NCBI RefSeq assembly: GCF_009830285.1
Contig: NZ_WUQX01000001.1
Span: 496,501 to 560,500 of the forward strand
DNA: 64,000 nt
Reading direction: 5' to 3'
From: Sporofaciens musculi
Lineage (GTDB): Bacteria; Bacillota; Clostridia; Lachnospirales; Lachnospiraceae
Each line of letters opens with the position of its first letter. Position 1 is the stretch's first letter. Shown in pieces: positions 51,852 through 59,957 of this stretch. Made by a program: the position numbers and the translations under genes. The notes below the pieces were generated by a model. It saw only the letters and a list, made by a program, of their open reading frames with translations. It made no database searches and was not told where the DNA came from.

Positions 51852-52475
51852 ATGGTAAAAGTATGGCTTGCGGATATTACGCCTTTATTGGAGGAGAGCG
51901 TATATCGGCAGTATTATCAGGAATTACCTGACTGGCGCAGGAAAAAGGCAGACAAGTATTGCTTTGCGAAGGGCAAAGCGGAGAGCGCGGGGGTATGGAG
52001 TCTCTGGAGAAGGGTGAGAGCACAGTATGCATTAGGGGAAGACGCTGTGTTTAATCTATCTCATTCAGGAGGCTATGCGCTCTGTGCGTTTAGCGACCAG
52101 CCTGGGGTTAAGGTGGGGTGTGACCTGGAAGAGATTAAGGAATTCCGGCAGCCAGTGGCGAAGAGATTCTTCTGCCAGAGTGAGTATGAACATATTATGA
52201 GGAAGGAGGGAGAGGAACGGGTACGAATGTTCTATCGGTACTGGGTTTTGAAGGAGAGCTTTATGAAGGCGACGCGGCAGGGGATGGCGATGGATATGCG
52301 TTCGTTTGAGATTGGATGGAACGAGGCGGATACGCCAGTCCTTTTGCGAAAGCCTAAGGAGTATCCTGAGGAGTATGTTTACCAGGAGTATGGGGAGAAG
52401 GCGGTCAATGCCCGAATTGCGGTCTGTACGACAGACCATGAGATTGACGGGCAGCTTCATGTACTGCGGTTGTAG
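51852..52475 (+). CDS. 4'-phosphopantetheinyl transferase superfamily protein
   Basis: The 207-residue protein has the Sfp/AcpT-like fold that attaches phosphopantetheine to carrier proteins: FNLSHSGGYALCAF, VGCDLEEIKEFRQ and FYRYWVLKESFMKATRQGM (WxxKE-type motif with the magnesium-binding acidic residues). Length is typical of Sfp-like proteins. No polyketide or NRPS genes are near, so the substrate carrier is unknown. GAGAGGATGGATGTACA precedes the ATG. The GH2 gene follows after 14 bases. Confidence 0.88.
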   Translation: MVKVWLADITPLLEESVYRQYYQELPDWRRKKADKYCFAKGKAESAGVWSLWRRVRAQYALGEDAVFNLSHSGGYALCAFSDQPGVKVGCDLEEIKEFRQPVAKRFFCQSEYEHIMRKEGEERVRMFYRYWVLKESFMKATRQGMAMDMRSFEIGWNEADTPVLLRKPKEYPEEYVYQEYGEKAVNARIAVCTTDHEIDGQLHVLRL

Positions 52476-52489
52476 ATTGGAGGCACTAT

Positions 52490-54298
52490 ATGAGAGCAAG
52501 GCAGTTAAAAACAAAGTGGGCGGAGAGGATTGACAGCGAGCATGTTCTTGCGGAATATCCACGCCCTCTCCTTCAAAGAGAGAGTTATGTGAATCTGAAC
52601 GGTTATTGGGATTATGGGATTACAAGGGAAGGGGAGAAGCTTAAATCCTATGACGGGCGAATTCTGGTGCCGTTTTCGCCGGAGGCTTGGCTTTCTGGAG
52701 TAAGAAGGCAGTTAAAGCCTCGTGAAAGCCTATGGTATCACAGGACATTGCCTGAGGAGATATTTGCCGTGACAGAAGGAAGGTGGCTTTTACATTTTGG
52801 GGCGGTGGATCAATATGCCGTCGTGTCTGTCAATGGAAAAGTGGTAAAGCGCCATCTTGGCGGTTATCTGCCCTTTTCTGTGGATGTAACGGATTTCTTG
52901 CAGGTGGGGAAGAACGAACTTACAGTGCAGGTACGAGATTACAGTGATACGTTCTACTATAGCAGGGGGAAGCAGAAGCTGAAACGGGGCGGTATGTTCT
53001 ATACGGCACAGAGCGGTATCTGGCAGACGGTATGGATGGAGAAGGTGCCGGATACATATATTAAGGAGCTTACGGTGACGCCGCTGTATGATGAGTCGGC
53101 GTTTCTTGTGAAAGTGAAGATGGTCGAAACCCGTCTGCCTTCTGGCTCTTTGGTGAACCAGGGGGCTTGGGAGTCTGGGAGTAAAGTTGCAGTTACGATA
53201 TCCTCCAAAGATACACAGCCATTCCAGATAGAAGGGCATGCTGGCCAGGATATTCGGATTCCAATTTCGGATATGCGCAGTTGGAGTCCGGAAAACCCAT
53301 TTCTATATGATATTGAGGTTACGGCAGGCAGGGACCACGCCAAAAGTTATGCTGCTATGCGCAAGATCAGCGTGGAGAAGGATGGAGGAGGTATTCCAAG
53401 AATATTTCTAAATAACCAGCCATATTTTCAGTGTGGAGTGCTGGATCAGGGATACTGGCCGGAGGGACTGTATACGCCGCCCTGTGATGAGGCGATGGTT
53501 TATGATATCCGAGCTATGAAGGAGCTTGGCTTCAATATGATAAGGAAGCATGTCAAGCTTGAGCCCCAGCGGTGGTATTATCACTGTGACCGAATCGGAA
53601 TGTTGGTGTGGCAGGATATGGTGAATGGCGGCAGGAGATATCAGTCCTGGTATGTGACGTATCTGGCAACAGCCATGGAGTATTTTCACCTTCGGATGCA
53701 GGATTCCATGCTTGGGCTTCTTGGGAGGAGGGATGAGAGAGGAAGGCGCCAGTTTGTTTCAGAGCTGCGTGAGACGATACACATCCTTTATAACCATCCG
53801 TCCGTGGTGACATGGGTAATTTTTAATGAAGGATGGGGACAGTTTCATGGAGAAGCCGTGACGCAGATTGCCAGGGAGGCGGACAAAAGCAGGCTGATTG
53901 ACCAGGCAAGCGGCTGGTTTGACCAGGGCGGCGGAGATGTGAGAAGTATCCATGATTATTTCTTTCCGCTGCATATAAAGGCGGAGAAGCGAGTAACGGC
54001 GCTAACCGAGTTCGGGGGATATTCCCTAAGTATACAGGGGCATCATATGTACAGGAAGGTTTATGGATACCGGATTTATCGGAAGAAATCGGAGTTGACC
54101 AGGGGATATCGACAGTGGATTGAGAGGGAGATACTTCCGAATATCGAAAAAGGGTTATCAGCGATTGTGTATACGCAGTTGTCGGATGTAGAGGAGGAAA
54201 CCAACGGAATCTTAACGTATGACCGAGAGGTGCTTAAGCTTAAGGCGGGGACAGTGCGGGGATTGAATGAGAAGATGAAACAACGGATGCTTTTTTAG
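52490..54298 (+). CDS. Glycoside hydrolase family 2 protein, cytoplasmic
   Basis: The 602-residue enzyme has the GH2 layout: N-terminal sugar-binding jelly roll (residues ~30-190, YVNLNGYWDYGIT, LHFGAVDQYAVVSVNGKVVK), an immunoglobulin-like domain, and a TIM barrel. The acid/base Glu is in VVTWVIFNEGWGQF and the probable nucleophile in ALTEFGGYS. No signal peptide is visible, so it acts inside the cell on imported oligosaccharides (beta-galactosidase, mannosidase or glucuronidase types are possible). It is 14 bases after the transferase gene and 15 bases before a Crp/Fnr gene. Confidence 0.92.
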   Translation: MRARQLKTKWAERIDSEHVLAEYPRPLLQRESYVNLNGYWDYGITREGEKLKSYDGRILVPFSPEAWLSGVRRQLKPRESLWYHRTLPEEIFAVTEGRWLLHFGAVDQYAVVSVNGKVVKRHLGGYLPFSVDVTDFLQVGKNELTVQVRDYSDTFYYSRGKQKLKRGGMFYTAQSGIWQTVWMEKVPDTYIKELTVTPLYDESAFLVKVKMVETRLPSGSLVNQGAWESGSKVAVTISSKDTQPFQIEGHAGQDIRIPISDMRSWSPENPFLYDIEVTAGRDHAKSYAAMRKISVEKDGGGIPRIFLNNQPYFQCGVLDQGYWPEGLYTPPCDEAMVYDIRAMKELGFNMIRKHVKLEPQRWYYHCDRIGMLVWQDMVNGGRRYQSWYVTYLATAMEYFHLRMQDSMLGLLGRRDERGRRQFVSELRETIHILYNHPSVVTWVIFNEGWGQFHGEAVTQIAREADKSRLIDQASGWFDQGGGDVRSIHDYFFPLHIKAEKRVTALTEFGGYSLSIQGHHMYRKVYGYRIYRKKSELTRGYRQWIEREILPNIEKGLSAIVYTQLSDVEEETNGILTYDREVLKLKAGTVRGLNEKMKQRMLF

Positions 54299-54313
54299 AG
54301 AGGGTGTAAAGTT

Positions 54314-54988
54314 ATGAAAAGGGCAAGGTTTGAGGCTGTCTATAAAGACGTTTTTCCTTTTTGGGGCAGTATTTTGGAGGCAGACAGAGAATATTTATGT
54401 CAGAATTCCGATATTTTTACTTACCCCAAGGGGAAAAATATACATGACGGCAGTGAATGCTCTGGTGTAATTCTGGTTCATTCAGGAAGCCTTCGACTAT
54501 ATATGTTGTCGGATGAGGGAAAGGATATTACGCTTTACCGTCTGCACAAAGGGGATATGTGTATGCTGTCTGCCTCCTGTGTGCTTGATGCTATTACCTT
54601 TGATGTGTTTGTAGATGCGGAAGAAGACAGTAAGTGCTGCGTTATCAGCGGGCCGGCCTTTGCGCTGGTGGCAGAGCGTAATCCGGCAGTTAAAATATTT
54701 GCCCTTGAGACTGCGGTTGGCCGATTTTCAGATGTTATGTGGGTGATGCAGCAGATTTTATTTATGAGCATGGATAAACGACTTGCTATTTTTCTTTCAG
54801 ACGAATCGGCAAGAACCGGTTCAGATATTATTACATTGACCCACGGGCAGATTGCCAGATATATGGGCTCTGCCCGTGAGGTTGTATCAAGAATGTTGAA
54901 ATATTTTGCCAGCGAAGGTATTGTGGAGGTATTAAGGGGAGGCGTTAAAATCCTGGATAAGAAACGCCTCCGTAAATTAACCCTCTAG
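54314..54988 (+). CDS. Crp/Fnr-family transcriptional regulator
   Basis: The 224-residue protein has a cyclic-nucleotide-binding-like sensor (YPKGKNIHDGSECSGVILV, GSLRLYMLSDEGKDITLYRL) and a C-terminal HTH_Crp (LTHGQIARYMGSAREVVSRM). It carries five Cys (around residues 29, 48, 90 and 96) that could ligate Fe-S or sense redox, but not the classical Fnr spacing. Its end overlaps the convergent NapH-like gene stop by a few bases. It may regulate the ferredoxin genes, which have a GTGAC/GTCAC palindrome upstream. Confidence 0.9.
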   Translation: MKRARFEAVYKDVFPFWGSILEADREYLCQNSDIFTYPKGKNIHDGSECSGVILVHSGSLRLYMLSDEGKDITLYRLHKGDMCMLSASCVLDAITFDVFVDAEEDSKCCVISGPAFALVAERNPAVKIFALETAVGRFSDVMWVMQQILFMSMDKRLAIFLSDESARTGSDIITLTHGQIARYMGSAREVVSRMLKYFASEGIVEVLRGGVKILDKKRLRKLTL

Positions 54989-55557
54989 TTTTTTACTTTG
55001 CATATAAGCTGCGTCATTGTTCCCATGGGGCAGTATACACACCAGGAACGGGGCTTGAATAAGAGCATGGTAAGGAATCCAAGCACGGTGGAGGTAAGCA
55101 TCACGCTATAGAAACCGAAGGCAAACTGTGCGGCGCCGTCAGAAAACAGAGTGCCATGATAAGCCCAGTGCCATGGGAGCTTGAAGGTCCACAGAAGGGT
55201 TACCACAGTTTTTAAATCTTTGGTTCCTGCAAATACCAGCCAGGTGTTCCATAACATAAGAAAGAACATGGCAAAGAAGAAAATTAAAAATCCGTACCTG
55301 AAATATTTTGACTTCATCCACTTGGGAATATCTTTCTTTCGGGATAATCCGAAGCTGCCTCCTATAAGGGAGAATAACTGTCCTCTGCCGCAGTATTTAT
55401 TACAGTAGGCTTTATTGCCTTTTACAATCGCTATGATAAGCGGGATAAAAAAGCAGAGAAGTCCCAGCCATGCAAAAAGGATATTGAAAAATCCCAGAAT
55501 CAGATAGGTAAGGGAAACGAGCCAGAGATAATCATACCATTTCTTCTTTTTCTTCAT
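54985..55557 (-). CDS. NapH-like 4Fe-4S membrane protein
   Basis: The 190-residue membrane protein has about four hydrophobic segments, a cytoplasmic CNKYCGRGQLFSLIGG (FeS/quinol protein type) near residue 50 and the CVYCPMGTMTQ motif near the C-terminus. NapH and related proteins shuttle electrons between quinols and ferredoxin-like partners. The start at 55557 overlaps the stop of the ferredoxin upstream (TAATG); a longer frame to 55701 has no such context. It is convergent with Crp/Fnr, with overlapping stops. Confidence 0.82.
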   Translation of the reverse strand: MKKKKKWYDYLWLVSLTYLILGFFNILFAWLGLLCFFIPLIIAIVKGNKAYCNKYCGRGQLFSLIGGSFGLSRKKDIPKWMKSKYFRYGFLIFFFAMFFLMLWNTWLVFAGTKDLKTVVTLLWTFKLPWHWAYHGTLFSDGAAQFAFGFYSVMLTSTVLGFLTMLLFKPRSWCVYCPMGTMTQLICKVKN

Positions 55558-55751
55558 TACTCCATCACCTCCAATGTAATAATGCTTGCGGGACATTCCT
55601 TCGCACATTTTCCGCATCCAACACATAACTCGCTGTCGATTTCGGCGCAGATGCCTTTTGGAATAGAAATAGCGTTTCTTGGACAAATCTTCATGCAGCA
55701 TCCACAGGCGACACAGTCTTGAAGGCTCACAACTGCCTTTCTTTTTGCCAT
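55557..55751 (-). CDS. Ferredoxin, 2[4Fe-4S] type
   Basis: The 64-residue protein has two 4Fe-4S motifs: CVACGCCMKICPRNAI and CVGCGKCAKECPASI, the usual bacterial ferredoxin pattern. It carries electrons and probably feeds the NapH-like membrane protein, with which it overlaps by one base. GGAG lies upstream of the ATG. Regulatory sequences in front are described separately. Confidence 0.93.
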   Translation of the reverse strand: MAKRKAVVSLQDCVACGCCMKICPRNAISIPKGICAEIDSELCVGCGKCAKECPASIITLEVME

Positions 55752-55771
55752 GACAAATCTCCTTTTTCTTT

Positions 55772-55828
55772 TTATTCAGTGTTATTCAGTATACAGATAG
55801 ATCATTATTTATTCAGTGACAAAGTCAC
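55772..55828 (-). promoter_or_regulatory. ATTCAGT repeats and GTGAC/GTCAC palindrome upstream of the ferredoxin
   Basis: TTATTCAGT occurs three times (55772-55780, 55782-55790, 55809-55817; minus-strand ACTGAATAA). GTGACAAAGTCAC at 55816-55828 is a 13-base palindrome. On the minus strand a TATACT -10 lies at 55794-55789. This could be a binding site for the Crp/Fnr regulator encoded nearby. Confidence 0.4.
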
Positions 55829-55914
55829 AGCGTCTTTAGTTATTGAACATACAAAAACATCCCTGGCCATGAGTTGCAGCCCACAGCTAAGGATGTTCTA
55901 ATCTGGATAAATTG

Positions 55915-56625
55915 TCAGTTATACAAACCGTCTGTATTATCATTTTCCTCAGAATTCTCTACAGGCGTTTCCTCATTATTCTCATCTATATCCTCCGCAA
56001 TATCCACCGTCCGTGAACCGATATCGGATGCAAGCTCTGCGGACTTCTTTTTGAGTTCAGACAGTTCTTCCTTTTTGAAATCTGCCGCTCCCTGTCGTTC
56101 GTTGTCAAGGGATATCTCGGATTCAAGAATCTTGATTCTGTTGTCTACTTTGGTCTTAACAGAGTCAAGCATATTGATATTACGTACATCGCCAGAAAGA
56201 GTCACAATGTCGGTCATATGTTCATTCTGAAGTTCTTCCCGCGTCTTGGGCTCTTTATCTGAATTCTCTTTTTCCTCCTTCTTCTCAAGCTCTCTTGTCA
56301 TTGCCTGGGATATCTGCACATCAATATTCTCAAGCTGTTCGTCATAGGCCTCTAATTGAGACTTGATGGTTTCCATTGAAGAACCCTTCTCTATAGTTGA
56401 GGCAATCAGAGAATTCTTACGGTCAGTAATGTCCATTTTCTGTTTCATAAGGCTGTTAATCAAATCCATGGTTTTGCCTCTGGCAGAAAGGGTAAAAGTG
56501 TCCCTCCGCGCTTCTTCGGAGGATTCGGTAGTGCTTACACCGGCTTTGTTGGCTGCGCTTCGGTTAATTTGATATGATTGAAAAAGATTGTTAATCTGTA
56601 ATGATGGTGAAAAATTTAATCTCAT
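55915..56625 (-). CDS. Coiled-coil protein of unknown function
   Basis: The 236-residue product is mostly helical and acidic/basic with no membrane segment: an N-terminal LNFSPSLQINNLFQSYQINR with Phe/Asn, a long coiled-coil-like central section (KTKVDNRIKILESEISLDNE) and an acidic tail (ENSEENDNTDGLYN). No known motif. GGAGG-type site GAAGGAGGAATATCAC is upstream. It is divergent from the large HTH gene at 56814. Conserved-looking but not recognised. Confidence 0.75.
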   Translation of the reverse strand: MRLNFSPSLQINNLFQSYQINRSAANKAGVSTTESSEEARRDTFTLSARGKTMDLINSLMKQKMDITDRKNSLIASTIEKGSSMETIKSQLEAYDEQLENIDVQISQAMTRELEKKEEKENSDKEPKTREELQNEHMTDIVTLSGDVRNINMLDSVKTKVDNRIKILESEISLDNERQGAADFKKEELSELKKKSAELASDIGSRTVDIAEDIDENNEETPVENSEENDNTDGLYN

Positions 56626-56813
56626 GTGATATTCCTCCTTACTATATTAATATATCGGAAGAAATGGCAGAAACTTTAAGAGTGTTGGGAAGTTTAGTTG
56701 ACTGGATTTTAACTATTTGTTAGAATAAGCAAAGGGAAAAGTTTTGGTTTACCTAGAAACAAAAGAGTTTACAATAGATTGGAAAAGTCTGATTCAGTTA
56801 AGGAGGACGAGGG

Positions 56814-58454
56814 ATGCAGGATTTAACGTTTGGAGAGCAGGTCAAGATTATCTTAAGCCGTAAGGATATGACGATTAAAGAGCTTGCGAAGAAGGTTGAG
56901 GCACGTACAGGGAGGAAGATGTCCCGCCAGAATCTGACGCAGAGGCTTGGACGGGATAATTTCCAGGAGAGGGATATGCGGATGATTGCAGAGATTCTGG
57001 GGTGTCCTTTTCAGTTGAATATTCTGGATGAAAGAGTGATAACCGAGAATGAGCTGCAAGGAGAGCAGAAGTCCCAGGAGGCTCTGGCAAAGGCAGAGCA
57101 AGCTGTGGAAAAAGAGACTGCAAAAGTCGTTGAAGAAGTGGCGGCAGGACAAGAGGAGACACAAAAAGAACCTGTGGCAATTACGCCGGAAGAATCAGCA
57201 GAGAAAGAGAAAGCTGAAGGTAATGTCAAGGTGCATGAGCGGGATATTACCATTGGAGAGCTGGTGGACATCCATGAGGAGTTGGATGCACTGATGGAGA
57301 AAACAACAGGGAAACCTCCGATGGGAAAGACGCCGGAGGAAAAATTAAAAGAGAATCAAAAAGACGATACGAAGGCTCAGTTCGAGGAGATTCATAAGGC
57401 TTCTTCTGATACCAGTGACGGTAAAGAGATGACAAGTGTAGAGGCTGTCAGGAAGGATGCTAAGGAAGAATATCCACAGGAGAAGCTGTTAGATCACTCC
57501 AGAGGAGGTACACAGGGGAATGTGGGAGAGCCTATACAAAAAGGCGCAAAAGAATATCCGGAAGAATATCCACAAGGGACTTTGACGGGATATAAAGAAG
57601 ACTATGTCAGAGAGAATATGCCAAGTCATTCAGAAGAATATGAAGAAGCAAGGTGGACAGGCTATCCAAAGGACCATGAGACGCAAGATTTGACAGAGGG
57701 CTCGGACAAGGAAGGGATAGAAGGACTGTTACAGGAGACAGAGTCTCTGGAAAAGGCAGAGAAGAAGGAAAATGTACAGGAGGAAAAGCCCCATGGCTGG
57801 AGGGCATATCTAAAACAAAGGCTTAAGAAGCTTGGCAGAGAACAGGTACGGATAGAGAAAGAAGCCACCGATACAGGAAAAGAGCATAGTGCGGCGGTAC
57901 AAGGGCCAAGGGCGGCTGAGAGTGCAAGGCCAAAGGATAATTATCAGGAAAGTGTTTATCAGGAAGATGGCTATATAATAGATGAATATGCAGGAGATAT
58001 CTATACTGGAGAGGAGCATGGGAAAGATGAGTATCTGGCAGGGGAATACAGAGATTACCATTCAGAAGGAGAATATCCGGTGGAGACTTATGGAGAAGAT
58101 GGACGGGAAGGAGATTATTCAGCCAGAGCCTATGTAGGAGGCTACTCGGAGATGGAGTATTCTGACGGGACATACGAAGATAGGTATCTTGCTGCCGGTT
58201 ATTCTGAGGAGGCATATCAGGAGGAGATACCCAAGGAGGATGAGGAGGACAAAGGAGAGGTTAATCCATATACTGGAAAGGAATACGAGTCTAACAGTGT
58301 CCGTATGCATCCTTCACGGATTGGATATGTACAGGTATACGACAGGGCGAACCACGAGTGGACAGATATGACGGAGTGGGCATTTTTAGGATATCAGGAG
58401 CGCAAAAAGCAGCTTCTAGGAAAGGATTATGATCCGCCCATCTATCTGGATTAG
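56814..58454 (+). CDS. HTH protein with long acidic, Tyr-rich disordered middle and conserved C-terminus
   Basis: The 546-residue protein has three parts. Residues 1-75 form an XRE-like HTH (TFGEQVKIILSRKDMTIKEL, MSRQNLTQRLGRDNFQERDM). Residues 75-475 are charged and low complexity, Glu/Lys-rich and then strongly Tyr/Glu-rich with repeated EYP/YSE/YAG-type steps. Residues 480-546 (NPYTGKEYESNSVRMHPSR, YDRANHEWTDMTEWAF, KQLLGKDYDPPIYLD) look like a conserved domain. AAGGAGGACGAGGG precedes the ATG. It sits directly before dgt with 10 bases between. Function unknown. Confidence 0.8.
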   Translation: MQDLTFGEQVKIILSRKDMTIKELAKKVEARTGRKMSRQNLTQRLGRDNFQERDMRMIAEILGCPFQLNILDERVITENELQGEQKSQEALAKAEQAVEKETAKVVEEVAAGQEETQKEPVAITPEESAEKEKAEGNVKVHERDITIGELVDIHEELDALMEKTTGKPPMGKTPEEKLKENQKDDTKAQFEEIHKASSDTSDGKEMTSVEAVRKDAKEEYPQEKLLDHSRGGTQGNVGEPIQKGAKEYPEEYPQGTLTGYKEDYVRENMPSHSEEYEEARWTGYPKDHETQDLTEGSDKEGIEGLLQETESLEKAEKKENVQEEKPHGWRAYLKQRLKKLGREQVRIEKEATDTGKEHSAAVQGPRAAESARPKDNYQESVYQEDGYIIDEYAGDIYTGEEHGKDEYLAGEYRDYHSEGEYPVETYGEDGREGDYSARAYVGGYSEMEYSDGTYEDRYLAAGYSEEAYQEEIPKEDEEDKGEVNPYTGKEYESNSVRMHPSRIGYVQVYDRANHEWTDMTEWAFLGYQERKKQLLGKDYDPPIYLD

Positions 58455-58464
58455 GAGAGATACT

Positions 58465-59889
58465 GTGAATTGGGAACAATTATTGTCAACAAAGAGAAAC
58501 CGTAAAAACCGCAGGCACAGAGATGGCCAAAATGTGGATTTGCGCAGTGAATTTGAGAAGGATTATCATCGCATCATAGGAAGTGCATCATTTCGGCGTT
58601 TGCAGGATAAGACGCAGGTGTTTCCTCTGGATAGGAGTGACTTTGTCCGAACAAGGCTTACCCATTCCATGGAGGTGTCCTCCTTTGCAAAGTCTCTGGG
58701 ACAGAATATAGGAGAAAATATTTTAGTACATAAGAAAGATAATAGTTTCACCCCACAGATGAAGGAGGATATCTGCAATATATTACAGTGTGCGGGACTG
58801 ATTCACGATATCGGGAATCCGCCTTTTGGTCATTTTGGTGAGGACGCCATCAGGGACTGGTTTCGGAGAAAACTTCCTGTTATGGAGTACCACGGGGAAA
58901 CCATTGACCGAGTGCTGACTATGCAGATGAGAGAGGACTTCTATCATTTTGAAGGAAATGCCCAGGCATTGCGTCTGGTGAGCAAATTGCATTTTTTGGT
59001 GGATGAAAACGGTATGAATCTTACCTATGCACTCCTTAGTACAATCATAAAATATCCAGTGGCGTCCATTGGTATTAATGAACATTCTGAGGATATTAAG
59101 GATAAGAAGATGGGGTACTATTACGCTGACAGAGATATTTTCGAGGAGATCTCAAGGGAGACAGGAACTAACGGAAAACGACATCCTTTGACGTTTATTC
59201 TGGAGGCGGCGGACGATATTGCTTACAAGACGGCAGATATTGAGGATGCATATGTGAAGGGGTTTTTAAGCTACCATAAACTTCTTGACGAGCTGACAAG
59301 GCTTGAGGAGGCGCACCCTGATAAGGATATGGAAGGATTTTATCCAGCAAGGAGACTTCAGGATTTGTTCTTGAGCGGGAAGGAGAAGCAGGTGGAGGAG
59401 CCAGAGGAGTATGCAGTCAAGAACTGGATTGTGAGAGTTCAGGGATTTTTGATTGGCTGTGCAACTCATGGGTTTACAGAGAACTATCCTTCAATCATGG
59501 AGGGAAGTTATGGTAAGGATTTGTTTTATGGAACATCAGCAGAACCATTGATGGATTTATTAGGAAATCTGGCGTTTCGGGAGGTGTTTACCTCGGATGC
59601 CATTTACCGGATGGAGGTGGCAGAGGGGGCCATGATTGATTTCCTGATGGACATGTTCATGAATGCGGTTGTAAAATATGACGATGAGTCCCTGGAGATG
59701 GATTCTGTCAGTGAGCGTATGGTTTCATTTATTTCCAGTAATTATAAGAGGGCGTACCATTATCATGCAAGGGGGAGGTCAAAGGCCGAGAGACTGTATC
59801 TGCGGCTGCTTCTGGCAACGGATTATATTTGCGGAATGACAGACAGTTATGCGAAACGTTTATATCAGGAATTGAAGGCAATTTTATAA
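58465..59889 (+). CDS. dgt: Deoxyguanosinetriphosphate triphosphohydrolase-like HD protein
   Basis: The 474-residue HD-domain enzyme releases tripolyphosphate from dNTPs. The N-terminal RLTHSMEVSSFAKSLG and LIHDIGNPPFGHFGEDAIRDW provide the HD metal ligands; FEGNAQALRLVSKL and the C-terminal RAYHYHARGRSKAERLYLRL region also fit the family. It starts at GTG 58465 with AGGAGAG upstream; the longer frame to 58429 overlaps the preceding gene. It may regulate dNTP pools or act in phage defence in related systems. Next gene after 68 bases. Confidence 0.92.
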   Translation: MNWEQLLSTKRNRKNRRHRDGQNVDLRSEFEKDYHRIIGSASFRRLQDKTQVFPLDRSDFVRTRLTHSMEVSSFAKSLGQNIGENILVHKKDNSFTPQMKEDICNILQCAGLIHDIGNPPFGHFGEDAIRDWFRRKLPVMEYHGETIDRVLTMQMREDFYHFEGNAQALRLVSKLHFLVDENGMNLTYALLSTIIKYPVASIGINEHSEDIKDKKMGYYYADRDIFEEISRETGTNGKRHPLTFILEAADDIAYKTADIEDAYVKGFLSYHKLLDELTRLEEAHPDKDMEGFYPARRLQDLFLSGKEKQVEEPEEYAVKNWIVRVQGFLIGCATHGFTENYPSIMEGSYGKDLFYGTSAEPLMDLLGNLAFREVFTSDAIYRMEVAEGAMIDFLMDMFMNAVVKYDDESLEMDSVSERMVSFISSNYKRAYHYHARGRSKAERLYLRLLLATDYICGMTDSYAKRLYQELKAIL

Positions 59890-59957
59890 GGACATGGTAT
59901 TTTTTCCGGTTCTGGGGAATAGATTGTGATAAAAAGACCAGGATTGGAAGTGGAGGA

